Assembly: GCA_009746045.1 (NCBI GenBank)
Contig: RPFO01000264.1
Location: 1,242,214-1,306,213, forward strand
From: Mesostigma viride
Lineage: Eukaryota > Streptophyta > Mesostigmatophyceae > Mesostigmatales > Mesostigmataceae
Reading direction: 5' to 3'
Length of the DNA: 64,000 nt
Part shown: positions 19,890 through 31,555 of the stretch, one piece after another
Position numbering within the stretch: the stretch's first letter is position 1
How the letters are laid out: each line of letters begins with the position of its first letter
Notes under the pieces: model-generated
What the model was told of the DNA's origin: nothing
Seen by the model: the letters and a program-made list of their open reading frames with translations, nothing else
Database searches by the model: none
Made by a program: the position numbers and the translations under genes

Positions 19890-21440
19890 CGTGCTAAAAC
19901 CTGAACATAAGGGGGGGTTTCTTTGTATATGGCCACTTAGGCATGCTGTTTTCCATCCAAAAAGCCAGAAAGCATGCCCCACTCGATCACAAAACATAAG
20001 CAAACGGCTAGGCACCACATCTGCCCTCACCTGCCCTCGGCATGGCCAACCTTGCCAGCGCAAGCATAGCAACACTATTGCTAGGCATGCATGCCAAGAG
20101 AGCATACACTATACTCTACCTAAGGTTACCTTGTAAACGTCATGCCAAGAACTCAGCAAATCTATGATCAAAAGCACATATAGCTAACTCTAGCACACTG
20201 ATGACGACACATGCTCAAGGTTGGGGGTCACTGTGGCACGCACTGATGGGTTTCCTAGACGACCACTCACCACCTGACGAGGCGCTAAGGACCACTCAGA
20301 AAGCAAGTAAACACAATCACACTTTACATGCCATCAACATCGATCAAATCCATGCTGAATATGTTATGAAGTACAAAGGGGTGGCCACGCACCTCATACT
20401 CCTTCACTGTCCCTCGAGCATGGCCAGACTTATAAGTACGTGAATAGCAATAATGATGATGGCACTCACATGCATTACCAGCACTTTCTATGTTTCTCCC
20501 AGGTTAGAATGTAAGGGTTATGCCAACCAAGCTTACCAGCACAGCAACAACTCCTTAACTGCCCTACCCGACATGGGCAACAAACTGGAACTATGGAGGG
20601 CAAGGAACCAAGGAGATCATGGCATACAAAGCTTGCATGCAGTCAGCCATGTCAACCATGGTTGGCTCAGCACATTGCTGTCTTGTCACATCATCATAAC
20701 AATGAAAGCTCAAATAAACCAATGATGGCAGCTATCTACATGCAGTCAAACAAATGCAATATCTCCAACATGATCGTCGATAAAAAACCTTCCTTCCCTG
20801 CACGATCAAATGCAAAGAAACCAGTGGCGGCCGTTCAGCTTCTGACCGCTGTGATGCCGCTGCGAGGAAAGGGTGCGCCACTATCACACAACAAGAAGCG
20901 TCCATACGCACAACATCCTTGCCAGAACACGTGCTATGAAATCCCTTACGCCTTCCCTAGGATCTATCGGCTGAGACTGAAGCGGATTTGATCAAGACAT
21001 CAACGAAAACAAGCTAAAGCTGCCAGGTATTCGTCAACACGACGGCGAGCAACGGAGACTTAACTGGCGGAAACTGACCAAAACGAACGCAAAAAACTTC
21101 GAACGATGAGCTCTTCGAAGAAAGAACTGATAATAGATAACAGTCGCCACAAATCTATACCTTGCCCTCGTAGATCCCTCGCCCAGGCGCGAAACAACGG
21201 CCGTTCTTCCATGGAAGGTTCCGACATGCACTGCGCAGGCCTGAAGAAATACTTACCGATAATGGCCGAAAATGTAGCAAAAAGCACCCGTTCGGTTTAG
21301 AACTCGATGCTACCGATAAGAATGCATCCTTCACGGTAAAAAAGACCCCCAAAACTCAGAATTTACTGCCGCAATCACGAATTCTATTCTATTCCGCGCG
21401 ACCAAAAAATGCAGATTCCCCCCCATGCCGATGGCAGTAT
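19890..21440. other. No gene recognised
   Basis: Moderately AT-rich sequence with short ORFs that I cannot support. Part may be intron or upstream region of the PHD-finger gene or of the ORF that starts at 21576. Confidence 0.4.
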
Positions 21441-21575
21441 AAGAAAGCAGCGATATTGTAAACCAGCCACTTGCCGCCGCAACCCAACATCATTAAATCA
21501 TCGTCTTCAACATCCAAGCATTCTTTTTGCATTTCTCTTGCCCTACATTGCTAGTTTCGCCTAAACGCAGTCGCC

Positions 21576-21725
21576 ATGGCCACTGCCGCAAGTGGTGCGC
21601 GCACGGAGCACCCACTTTTCACGGTACGGCCGGTGCCGCGAATTTTTTCGGCGCCAAAATATTCGGCGCGCCACGTCCCGTTATGCTTTAAATATCTTTG
21701 TTTAGTAGCCGGCTTCAGCTGTAAG
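21576..21725 (+). CDS. Possible host ORF start, cut by copia insertion C1
   Basis: An ATG in good context (GTCGCCATGGCC) opens the frame MATAASGARTEHPLFTVRP and continues 50 codons to the C1 insertion at 21726. About 120 bp upstream there is AGTATAAGAAAG, a TATA-like motif. The target duplication GTAAG (21721-21725 and 29742-29746) could also be a 5' splice site. The frame is not clearly continued after 29746. I recognise no family; it may be chance. Confidence 0.3.
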
Positions 21726-22153
21726 TGTCAGAATAACAAAAATTTATTCCTTATAATATCATACGGCAAACTTGCTCATCCTCGAAAATGTTGGCCTCGG
21801 CCAGAGAACCAGCTGCTGGAAGCAGTACGAGATAGTGAGAGAGTCCAAATAAAAATGGTCACGTCATTATATACAAATGACGAGCTAGCGGGCAGTAGCA
21901 GAGTGTGCATGCCACACGCCACGTGTGTCACTGCGTGACCACCACGTGGTCTACACAAGTTATGACCAATCACAACAAAATTGTCCAAGTAGCAAACCAG
22001 CTAACACAAGGACTAATTATTTCTTGACGGAAAACTCATTCCGTACAACTCCACAACATCTAGTCTAGTCAGTATCTAAATTCTGCCACAAATGTAAATA
22101 CTTTGACCAAACTATTTACTTATTCCAGGGCAGGTGTATCGATACTTCTGACA
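21726..22153 (-). repeat. C1 3' LTR
   Basis: 428 bp, matching 29308-29741 with small indels, for example a duplicated CTAGA near 29644. On the minus strand it includes a TATATAA motif near 21870. Confidence 0.85.
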
Positions 22154-22304
22154 CCCCCCTTCGGTACACATGCCATCATGATTGCCATGCCACACTAAGT
22201 GCTATTCCTGATAATGCAGCACTCAGCACTCGATCAGACATTACACTGCTGTCCCAGAGTGCCGACTACACCGGTCAACAGGGCTGCCAGCACTGACAGA
22301 TGGC

Positions 22305-22790
22305 TCATATGCCCATCATCTTGTCCCTGAGCATCACAAAACGTGGCTCAGGAAGTGCCTTGGTAAGCATGTCGGCGATCATGTCCACCCCAGGGAGGTG
22401 AATCACCTGGATGGTGCCATCGGACACCTTCTCGCGGATGTAGTGATACTTCACATCGATGTGTTTCGTCCTCTTCGGATGGACGGGGTCACGCGTCAGC
22501 GCAACCGCACCAGTGACAGTTGTCAGAGTACACTGGAATTGGCCCAGGAGTCAGATCGCCCAGCTCCCTTGCGATGGTGATCAGGGGGACCACCTGCTGC
22601 GTGACCCCCCCCAGGGCCATGTACTCGGCCTCGCAGCTGGACAGGGCCACGGTCTGCTGCTTGCGGCTGTTCCACTCCACAGCAGCACCGCGGTACATGA
22701 CCACGTTCCCCGTGACCGACCGTCGGTCCACAGGGTCGTTAGCCCAGTCCGCGTCGGAGTAGGCCAGCATCCCCCCCTCACCCTGATAGA
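22305..22790 (-). pseudogene. C1 RNase H
   Basis: Copia-type RNase H: YSDADWANDPVDRRS, then SSCEAEYMAL, then a stretch ending ADMLTKALPEPR and a stop at 22305. The frame is broken near 22500 (VYSDN followed by out-of-frame sequence) and again at about 22785, where it should join RT. It closely resembles the same region of C2. Confidence 0.8.
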
Positions 22791-24329
22791 GTAGGCCCAG
22801 GCCTTGGTATGCACCAGGTACTGCAACACCCGGTATGCCAGGGCAAGAAGGGCCTCCGTCGGGTTCTGCATGTGCTGGGCCAGCACGTTGACCACATATG
22901 CCAGGTCAGGCCGCGTCCACCGCATTGCGTCCATGAATGCCCCGGTGAGGCTTTGGTAAGTGCGTTTGTCATCCGCACTCAACAGCCCCCCCTCGCCACG
23001 GGGGGTGTCGGGAGTAATGGGCGTCCGCACCGCCCGAGGGGAGATACCAAAGCGGTCGGCGAGGGCATCGATGTAGGGGCCCTGATGCAGGAACACCGTG
23101 TGCGCCGTCGAGTCGATGTCCATAGAGACCCCGAGGAACAAGGAGGGCGCGTCAGACTCAGTGATCTGGAACCGGTGAGACACCTGCTGCATCCACTGGG
23201 ACAGCCACGCCGCAGAGGAGTGAGAGACCAAGAGGTCGTCCACATGCACAAAAGCGAACCCGCCGGTGTACAGGAACAAGCAGGTGTCCGTCCTGCTCTG
23301 GACGGCACCCATCTCCTGCACGAGGTACTCGCGTAGCGTCTGATGCCAGTTCCGTGGCGCCTGCTTGAGGCCATACAGGCTCCGCTTGAGGAGCCAGAGG
23401 AGCACTTGCCCGGAGGCATCCCGCTCCTCAAATCCCTTGGGGGGAAGAGCGTAGACTTCCTCATCCAGAGGCGCGTACAGGAAGGCGGTGCGGACATCCA
23501 GCTGCCAGATTGGATGGCCAGCAGTGCTCGCATGAGCCAAGCCCATGCGTACAGTGCCCGCGCGGACGGTGGGAGCAAAGGTCTCACCGAAGTCCAGCCC
23601 CTCGCGTTGCGCAAAGCCCTTGCACACAAAACGAGCCTTGGCACGGCCGTCGGTCTTGCGGGCAAACACCCACTTGGTGGGGAGGACCTTGGCGCCAGGC
23701 GGAAGGTCATGCACGGACATGAGCTGATAGACGTTGTGCTCGCGGAGGCTCGTCAACTCACTCTCCATGGCCTGGCGCCATGCCGGCTGCCGAAGGGCGG
23801 CGGCGGGAGTGGAGGGAACATCCGCAACCTGGCTGTGGTAGGCGACAACGTCGCACATCTCGCGGAGCGCGGTGTAGTTTGCGAAAAGCCGCGGAGCCTT
23901 AGCCGGGGGCTCCAGAGGGTGCGAGCCCGACCCCCAAGTGTACCCATCGGCCCAAGAGGCCAGCTCGAAGCCGTCAGCAGGGGGCCGAAAGGAGGGAGCC
24001 TCGAAAGGCGCAGGGTAATCGGCACTGCCCTGAGAGTACGCCGGGGTGGGAAAACCAGGTGGGCGCCCCCCTGAAGACGCGGAGCTGGAAAAGCCAGGCG
24101 GGCGACCCCCTGAAGATGCCGAGCCAGAAAAGCCAGGCGGGCGACCCCCTGACGACGCCGAGCCAGAAAAGCCAGGCGGGCGACCCCCTGACGACGCCGA
24201 GCCAGAAAAGCCAGGCGGGCGACCCCCTGACGACGCCGAGCCAGAAAAGCCAGGCGGGCGACCCCCTGACGACGCTGAGCCAGAAAAGCCAGGCGGGCGA
24301 GACGGGTAACTGTCAGCCGTGCTCGTCAC
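22780..24329 (-). pseudogene. C1 reverse transcriptase
   Basis: The copia RT is complete in motifs: WVFARKTDGRAKARFVCKG, QLDVRTAFLYAPL (catalytic Asp), SLYGLKQAPRNWHQ, and FVHVDDLLV with the DD pair. It is followed by the connection region RPDLAYVVNVLAQHMQ. The N-terminal part holds six tandem 13-residue repeats. The frame shifts at about 22785 before RNase H, and the upstream join to integrase is split by a TIR element at 24337-25105. Confidence 0.85.
24052..24300 (-). repeat. Coding minisatellite, 39 bp x about 6
   Basis: Nearly identical 39-bp units encode PPGFSGSASSGGR in the linker between integrase and RT of C1. The units differ by a few bases, so the array expanded recently. Confidence 0.9.
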
Positions 24330-24336
24330 ATTACAA

Positions 24337-25105
24337 TTCGTTCAAGTGGCCCGCCGGAGCGGCTGTACAATTTTTCCCAGTGAGCGCGCTGCCAAGTGTA
24401 CTTGTGGGCAAATTTTTAGGTGCCCCGTCACTTCGAGGTACTAAAAATTAGGCTACGGTACGAATTCAGCGAATTTCAGCGAATTTTCAGTCGAACCAAA
24501 GGAAGTGACGGCAACTACCAAAAAGTTTCCGTTACGAATTTTCAGCCCAACACTCGCGCAAAATGAATTGACGGCAACTACCAAAAAGTTTCCGTTACGA
24601 ATTTTCACTCCCACACGTTTGCACAAGAGGAAGTGACGGCAACTACCAAAAAGTTTCCGTTACGAATTTTCAGTCCCACACTTTGCGCAAATTTTAGTAG
24701 GGCTGCACGCAAGCTACCTTTCAAAATTTTGCGCTAGTATGGAACGCATTTCATTCGTCTGGATGAACGCTGCCCGCCAACTACCCCCGTTCAGAATGTT
24801 CCGCCGAAATTTACTTGAGATTTGGAAATCTGAACGTGCGCGCAAATTTTAGTAGGGCTGCACGCAAGCTACCTTTCAAAATTTTGCGCAAGTATGGAAC
24901 GCAATTCATTCGTCCGGAGGAATGCTGCTCGTCAACTGCCCCCGTTCAGAAAGTTGCGCCGAACTTTACTTGAGATTTGGAAATCTGAACGTGCGGTTGG
25001 AGTTTCGCGGGGAAACCCAAGTTCCCGAGTAATTCACCAATGACGCGCTTCGAACACTTGCCCGCTAAAACCTAAGCAGCCGCTCCGGCTGGCCACTTAA
25101 ACGAA
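24337..25105. mobile_element. TIR element (MITE-like), copy 1
   Basis: 769 bp with inverted ends of about 29 bp: TTCGTTCAAGTGG followed by GCCGGAGCGGCTG on the left, and the complement on the right. Inside are three to four copies of a GGAAGTGACGGCAACTACC unit and two copies of a longer unit beginning GCAAATTTTAGTAGGGC. No transposase. It separates C1 integrase from RT. The target duplication is not clear. Confidence 0.7.
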
Positions 25106-27009
25106 ACGGGATGCAGGTCGTCCGAGGGCGGCGGAGAGCGGACAGGGGTGGCAGGCCCGCGGCCGTCCGACACAGGCGCAGAGCGCACCGGCGTGGCAGG
25201 CCCACTAGCGGCTGAAAGGGACGAAAGGCGCACTGGCGTGTCAGGCCCACTAGCGTCTGAAAGGGACGCAGGGCACACTGGCGTGTAGGACCCACCCTCA
25301 CCAGTCACAGTGTGGTGCAAGCCGGTGCCAGGCGCAGCCGGGGAGGCGGCAGAGGCTTCAGCGGGTGAAGCAGGTGGGGTCCGCACGAGAGCCTTGATGG
25401 CGGCCGCAGCGGCCGGGGGGAGCACGTAAGGCTCCGGCGTGCCGCCGATGCTAACAGTAGACCCGGACGCCGCCGGCTGAGCCGTCGAGTCCTCCGAAGG
25501 GGCAGAAGACAGGAGCAACGGGGCAGCCTGCAGCAGCTCCTCCGGAAAGACATCCGCAGCCAAAAAACGGGCTACGGGTGGCCAAGGCCCCGGCGTGTCG
25601 TATGGGGCCACCGGAAGGTACTGCCGGGCCGGCCATGGCCGAGAACGCCACTGCTCGTCAAACCACGCGTGCTTGCGGACGATCACCTTCCGCTGGTCGG
25701 GCAGCCAGAAGCGGTAGCCCGGAGACTCCAGGTGGTAGCCCACAAAGACAGCTAACTCCGTGCGGGGAGACAGCTTCTCTTGGGCCTCCTCCACGAGGAC
25801 GTGCGCGTGGCAGCCAAATACGCGCAAGTGCGTCAGGCAAGCGTGACGGCCGTTCAGCAGGTAGTAGGGTGTCGCCGAGTCTGCGTTGCTGACACAAGGC
25901 AGCCGGTTCAGGAGGAACGTCGCGCACTCAAACGCGAACCCCCAGAACTCCTTGGCAAGCCCGGCATGGGCGAGCGGGCTGATGGCCATGCTGGCCGTAC
26001 CCCCCCACGAACGCTCAGCGACACCGTTCTGCTGGGGAACGTAGGGCGAGGAAAATTCCTGGTGAACGCCGAACTCGGCACAGACATTGCGCCAAGGACC
26101 GCCTTGAAAGACACTGTCGTTATCCGAACGCAGCGTGATGTCGCCCTGGCGGAAAGGCTTGACCTCCCGGGCAAGGAAAGTGCGCAAGCTGGCGGGGGCT
26201 GCGTCCTTGGTGGGCAAAAGGTAGGTCCAACGAAACCTGGTGGCCTCGTCCGTTAGGCCGAGGACGTACCGCATGTTGCCGTGAGCAGGCGTCCGCATAG
26301 GCCCGAACAGATCGCAGTGCAAGCGACGACGCGGCACGGTTTCACGGGGCCGGTCGCTGGGCGGGAAGCTGCAGCGGCGCATGTGCCCAGCCGGGCAGGC
26401 AGGGCAGAGGGGCGCCGCAGGGCCCGCCACAGACATGCCGGAGTCGGGGATGGCTTGCAGGCGGGCGATGCGGTCGCGGCTTACATGACCCAGGCGGAGA
26501 TGCCACTTCATCTCCTCTTCAGCCTGGACCTTCGTCGCCAGGACGTAGTCAGCCGGGGCGCACAGGAGGTAGACGCCGTCCCTTGCTTCCAGTGGGAAGC
26601 TGACAGCACGACGGTGCGCCTGGAAAGTAATGCTGCAGGCCGCAAAATCCACATGATGGCCGGCAGCCAGCAACCCATGAACGGACAGCAATCGCGCGTG
26701 AAGGGCCGGGACGTAAAGGGAGTCATACAGCGGGATCACGTGGGATCCCAGCCTCAGGTTCACAGCCCCCCAGCCGTGAGCCGTCATGTTGCCACCTGAG
26801 CCAGTAATGGGCAGCTGCGCCTCATGTGACAGACCGGGGCCAAAGTCCTCGAGATGGGGCGTCATGTGGCGACTCGCGCCGCTGTCAATGACCCATTCCT
26901 GCGCAGGAGCTGTCGGCGATGCGGCAGCCGAGCAGCGAGACGCCTCTGTGGCGCACGCATGGAGGCCCCCTCCAGGGCGCACATGCTGGATCGACCGGCC
27001 AAGCATCAA
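25106..27009 (-). CDS. C1 protease-integrase
   Basis: Copia polyprotein segment. Protease: VIDSGASRHMT with the normal DSG triad. Integrase: zinc finger WHLRLGHVS...CPACPAGH, first Asp in LHCDLFGPM, second in LRSDNDSVF, and Glu in QQNGVAERSWG. The tail has three or more repeats of a (S/A)GPATPVR-like motif. A TIR element follows at 25105 and another precedes it at 27012, so both ends of this frame are artificial. Otherwise it is open throughout. Confidence 0.88.
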
Positions 27010-27011
27010 GT

Positions 27012-27780
27012 TTCGTTTAAGTGGCCAGCCGGAGCGGCTGCTTAGGTTTTAGCGGGCAAGTGTTCGAAGCGCGTCATTGGTGAATTACTGGGGAACTTGG
27101 GTTTCCCCGCGAAACTCCAACCGCACGTTCAGATTTCCAAATCTCAAGTAAAGTTCGGCGCAACTTTCTGAACGGGGGCAGTTGACGAGCAGCATTCCTC
27201 CGGACGAATGAATTGCGTTCCATACTCGCGCAAAATTTTGAAAGGTAGCTTGCGTGCAGCCCTACTAAAATTTGCGCGGACGTTCAGATTTCCAAATCTC
27301 AAGTAAATTTCGGCGGAACATTCTGAACGGGGGTAGTTGGCGGGCAGCGTTCCTCCAGACGAATGAAATGCGTTCCATACTAGCGCAAAATTTTGAAAGG
27401 TAGCTTGCGTGCAGCCCTACTAAAATTTGCGCGAAGTGTGGGACTGAAAATTCGTAACGGAAACTTTTTGGTAGTTGCCCTCACTTCCTCTTGTGCAAAC
27501 GTGTGGGAGTGAAAATTCGTAACGGAAACTTTTTGGTAGTTGCCGTCACTTCACTTTGCGCGAGTGTTGGGCTGAAAATTCGTAACGGAAACTTTTTGGT
27601 AGTTGGCGTCACTTCCTTTGGTTCGACTGAAAATTCGCTGAAATTCGCTGAATTCGTACCGTAGCCTAATTTTTAGTACCTCGAAGTGACGGGGCACCTA
27701 AAAATTTGCCCACAAGTACACTTGGCAGCGCGCTCACTAGGAAAAATTGTACAGCCGCTCCGGCGGGCCACTTTGACGAA
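27012..27780. mobile_element. TIR element (MITE-like), copy 2, inverted
   Basis: 769 bp, the reverse complement of copy 1 with few differences. It separates C1 gag from protease. The shared bases extend slightly beyond the TIR on one side (CATTACAA), so the exact ends are uncertain. Confidence 0.7.
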
Positions 27781-29013
27781 TTGTAATGGAGGAGAGGACC
27801 CGTAGCCGGCGCCAGTTGCATAGGCGTACGTCGGATCCACCGGAGGAGGCGGAGGAGTATCTGCCGCGGTGTGGTTAGCGCGCGCGGAGTTGCCGTCACG
27901 GACGTGGGAGGGACGCTGGGCAGGGTACTTCGTCCAACACGTGTCGACGGTATGACCCGGCTTATCGCAGACCGGGCAAGGGGTCCCGCGGCCCCGCCCA
28001 TTGCCCCCCCCCACACGGCCACCACCTCGATCACCAGAGTGAGGGCCAGCGCGCCCCCCGCGCCCCCCACGACCCCTCCCAGTGTTGGCGGCGCTGTGGC
28101 CCGGGCCGGTGCCGTAAGTGCCGTCGCCGTTGCCGCGGCCACCGCGGCCGCCCGCCCGCCCCAGACCGCGCCCCCGGCCGGAGGTGTGAAAGGCCTGGCC
28201 AGAGGCCGGGGCGTCTGGCGCGAGGTATCCCCCGGTGAGGAGGTCCTCTACCTCTATAAGACGGTGACGGAGACCTGTGATGGTCGTTTCGGCCCCGAGG
28301 CGCAAAGCCACCACAAGGGGCCGGTACTCGGCACGAAGGCCACTTAATACGCCGGCCAGGAAGACCTCCACAGGGAGGTCTACGTGGGCGACTTGGGCCC
28401 GTGCGTAGAGAAGCTCCGACCGGGTAACATACGTGTCGACACCCTCGCGTGAAGCTTGGGCAAGTTGCGACAGCTGCTTCCGCAGGGACAACCGCAACGA
28501 CTCGGTGATTTTTGAATCGCGGTAGCGCAACACCAAATCCGCCATGGCGGCGCTCCCGCGGTGTTGCTCGGGGGCCAGGAGGCGCACACGCTCCTTGGCG
28601 TCTCCCGCCAGGCGGACCAGCAGAGCCACATACAACAGGCGGTCTAGCGGCGCGTCATGCCGACGACCCTCGAGTACATCAAGGAGCCCGGGAAACAGGT
28701 CGACGTGCACGGTAAAATGGTCCAAAAAGGATGGAAAGTGGAGATGATCCCTGCCATCAAACGCAGGAACCGACCGAACATCGCGCAAAAGAGCTTTACA
28801 CTCGTCATACGACGCAAAGCCCGGGCCGGCGGCTAGCCGAGCGCCGGGCGGACCCGTACCCGCCTCACCCGGGGGCAGCAGGGCATGAGCGCCCAGGTCG
28901 CGGGTAGCAGAAGCGAGAGAAGCGGCCAGCTCCTCCTCATATGCGCTGTTGGCTGTGACAGCGGCAGCGGCGGCAGCAGCGGCGGCTGCCGTAGCAGATC
29001 GAGTGGTTGCCAT
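27781..29013 (-). CDS. C1 Gag
   Basis: It starts at 29013 (MATTRSATAAA) with an Ala-rich N terminus. A copia gag core (VPAFDGRDHLHFPSFLDHF and VFLAGVLSGLRAEYRPLV) is followed by an Arg/Gly-rich stretch and a zinc knuckle CPVCDKPGHTVDTC. The frame runs into the TIR element at 27780, so the natural C terminus and the link to protease are lost. The leader, 29014-29307, has no ORF. Confidence 0.85.
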
Positions 29014-29307
29014 AAATGCAAGTCTGCGTCGACCCCAAAGATCGCCTCAAAAAAGGCTGGCAACACCCGCGTAGCCAACAGAGAAAAAAAAAAAAAAGAA
29101 CTCCGGTTCCTGCCGGGAACCGAACGCAGGTCTTCAATAGTCGAGGCTGGTAGACCCTACGACCGAGGCAAAACGTACCAGATAAGGCGAAATTTGCCAA
29201 AATATCCTGTGGCAACAGTGGAGCAGCACCGGCCAGGTGCGCACCGAAACGGTGTTAACGCAGGTAGAAAGACCGCGAACCGGATGCGTATGATAAATCC
29301 GATACCA

Positions 29308-29741
29308 TGTCAGAATAACAAAAATTTATTCCTTATAATATCATACGGCAAACTTGCTCATCCTCAAAAATGTTGGCCTCGGCCAGAGAACCAGCTGCTG
29401 GAAGCAGTACGAGATAGTGAGAGAGTCCAAATAAAAATGGTCACGTCATTATATACAAATGACGAGCTAGCGGGCAGTAGCAGAGTGTGCATGCCACACG
29501 CCACGTGTGTTCACTGCGTGTCCACCACGTCGTCTACACAAGTTATGACCAATCACAACAAAACTGTCCAAGTAGCAAACCAGCTAACACAAGGACTAAT
29601 TATTTCTTGACGGAAAACTCATTCCGTACAACTCCACAACATCTAGACTAGTCTAGTCAGTATCTAAATTCTGCCACAAATGTAAATACTTTGACCAAAC
29701 TATTTACTTATTCCAGGGCAGGTGTATCGATACTTCTGACA
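29308..29741 (-). repeat. C1 5' LTR
   Basis: 434 bp, matches 21726-22153. The primer-binding site TGGTATCGGATTTATC follows on the minus strand. Confidence 0.85.
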
Positions 29742-29746
29742 GTAAG

Positions 29747-30026
29747 GTAATCCACCCGGTTAAGGGCCACACCCGCTAAGGGCCACCCCTGGAAACCCCC
29801 CCCCCCCCCAGGATTTTGCGCAATTTGGTTTGAAATGACCAGAATATTTAACAACAGGTGCGGCGTAACCAGGGGTGGTGTCCAAAAACAAGAAAATTTA
29901 CACGACGCTGGATTCGAGTAGATCTCGCGAAAACAAGCATGTTTGCCACTGGTCGCAACCCCAGGGGGTCTCTAGGTTAGAAGTTACAGCGCCTCAAAAA
30001 CCGTTAACTTGAAGGGTAGGTAGGTG
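29747..30026. other. C1 right flank, no gene
   Basis: Contains a run of about 14 C (near 29797-29810) and a repeated TAAGGGCCAC motif. No ORF. Confidence 0.5.
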
Positions 30027-30344
30027 TTACATCGCGTAACAATCTGTCGTAGTTACGGACGTAAATTAGGTCCTTTGCCTCGGTCGTCCCTAGGTTTACG
30101 TGTAGTTTGGGTACTGGTGGACACTGTTGTCCTCGTAACAGTACCGTGGTGCATTGGATGCTTTTGGCGTCGCGCCGCGTACTTTAGTAGTAGTCCTTAT
30201 CCTTTGGGTAGAATGTAGTGGACCAGCGTGCATCTGTGCATCTGTAGGTGAGGGCCATGTCGGCCCGAGCAGGTTGGACCGTTGGTGGTCATTTATGCAC
30301 GTTCTACCCCTCGTGTTGGCACTCGGCGTGTGTTAATGGATTAA

Positions 30345-31247
30345 TTAATTAATTAATTATCAACATCGCTCCGTTGGGAGTCAATGTAGCACATATCCCT
30401 GAGAAGGGGCATATGGCTTTTAATACATCCTAGGCTACTTCATGCAAGGGTGGGAATGTAAGCTACCTCTGCTCTAGGTGCACCAGGGCACCTGCCCCAC
30501 CATGCTGTCTCAGGTTCAACCCGCCTAAGGGGGGGGTCCTGGCACGGGGAGGAAGATCATCATGGCTATACAAGGGCTAGGGCATGGCTTCTCGGCAGAG
30601 AGAATCTCTCTGCATCAGCATAGCATGGCTAAATTCTTAATGCAACATCCATGGGGGTCCCATTATAGACAAAGCATGGCTAAATGTTGAAGGCATCACC
30701 CATGGGGGCCATCATGGGCGCACATGCGCGGGGGCCACATGCTAGGCTAAGCCTTACTAATCTACACTACTGGTATATATATTCCTAGTCTGAGGTGGCA
30801 AGAGGGGGCTGCCAGGGCTTGTGGTCAACGTGGATGACCGCCCCCCTCCAGTATACCGGCTTCCCCCTTGCTCTCTGCCGGAGCTGAAGGTAGGTCGGCC
30901 ATAGCTCGCGTCGCCGCTGTTGCTGGGCCAGGGTCAAGTCGTCGTCCAGCGTGAAGCGAGTCTCCGAGAGCTTCTTGCGGCATTTAAGGAACGACAGCTT
31001 GTCCGCCATGTACTTAAAGGTGAGGAGCACGGGTGCCGGGCCAGCCTTCCCCCGCGCGCGGGGGAGGCGGACAGCCGACATGTCCAGCTCACCAGTGAGT
31101 AACATGGGGGCAAAAATGGCGCGCTTAAATGCCTCAAGAAGGCTCGTGGAGGTCTCACCTGCCGGCTGGTCGAATGAGTGCTTGACGATGACATTGTGGC
31201 TGCGCCGGGCGATGTCGGCTTCCTCGCGAAGGTCGAGGGCTTGTTGC
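30345..31247 (-). mobile_element. HL2: 5'-truncated ORF1-only LINE
   Basis: An 11-bp target duplication TAATGGATTAA (30334-30344 and 31248-31258) flanks 903 bp. The left end is an AATT-type simple tail. The insert contains the last about 150 codons of ORF1 and the same 3' region as HL1, and no endonuclease or RT. Its 5' truncation inside ORF1 is typical of LINE target-primed insertion. Confidence 0.85.
30785..31247 (-). CDS. HL2 ORF1 C-terminal domain (5'-truncated)
   Basis: The frame is open from the 5' truncation to the stop at 30785. It has the end of the coiled-coil-like segment (LREEADIARRSHNVIVKH), then the nucleic-acid-binding module (FAPMLLTGELDMSAVRLPR, APVLLTFKYMADKLSFL, TRFTLDDDLTLAQQQRRREL) and ARGKPVYWRGAVIHVD. 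This is the order seen in the C-terminal half of L1-type ORF1 proteins. It serves as the unbroken reference for HL1 ORF1. Confidence 0.75.
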
Positions 31248-31290
31248 TAATGGATTAACACATATTAGCTAGGGTCATGGCAGTGTATTT

Positions 31291-31555
31291 TTCATTAGCA
31301 TCACAAACACGGTGTGCCGAGCTATGGATGCCGAGAATGCTCATAACTTTTGACTCCGGGCATGAAATTTGGTCGGGTAAATTGCAACAGACTCGCCTTT
31401 TGATGACAAACACGCTGATCTAATTTTTGGCCGCCATCGCCCAGGATTTCGATGGTTATCGCCAGCGGCCTGCCCAGCAGATATCGCTATTTTTCTGCAC
31501 GTTATGGCGGCACCACGCACGTGAGCCGTGCGCCTGCGCCCCCTGCCATCGTCTA
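31291..31555 (+). other. Presumed 5' flank of LINE L
   Basis: Sequence between the truncated LTR G3 and TR2. Because TR2 has a GTCTA duplication on both sides, this stretch was originally joined to 34100, just upstream of the LINE L ORF1 start at 34119. It may be the LINE 5' untranslated region. No ORF is supported. Confidence 0.45.

Larger units (their letters stand above)
21726..29741 (-). mobile_element. C1: Ty1/copia retrotransposon with two internal TIR elements
   Basis: LTRs 21726-22153 and 29308-29741 start TGTCAG and end CTGACA. The target duplication is GTAAG. On the minus strand the 5' LTR is followed by primer-binding site TGGTATCGGATTTATC, and CCGAAGGGGG precedes the 3' LTR. The order gag (27781-29013), protease-integrase (25106-27009), RT (about 22780-24329), RNase H (22305-22790) is standard copia. 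It is interrupted by two 769-bp TIR elements and is broken by a frameshift near 22785, so it is inactive. Confidence 0.9.
30027..31290 (+). repeat. G3: truncated gypsy LTR split by HL2
   Basis: 30027-30344 begins TGTTACATCGCGTAACA and follows the G-family LTR. The LTR sequence resumes at 31259 (CACATATTAGCTAGGG) and loses similarity near 31290. No internal element sequence adjoins, so it is a truncated or solo LTR. Confidence 0.75.

Noticed and set aside
22809-24074. Long plus-strand ORFs opposite C1 RT
   Set aside because: Antisense shadows of the RT frame, with no independent motifs.
24052-24300. CRISPR-like array
   Set aside because: The repeats are contiguous with no spacers and encode an in-frame peptide repeat.
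29090-29180. Possible tRNA gene on the minus strand (GTTCGGTTCC near a T-run)
   Set aside because: The T-arm and acceptor stems do not pair and no matching 5' acceptor strand exists. It lies in the C1 leader.
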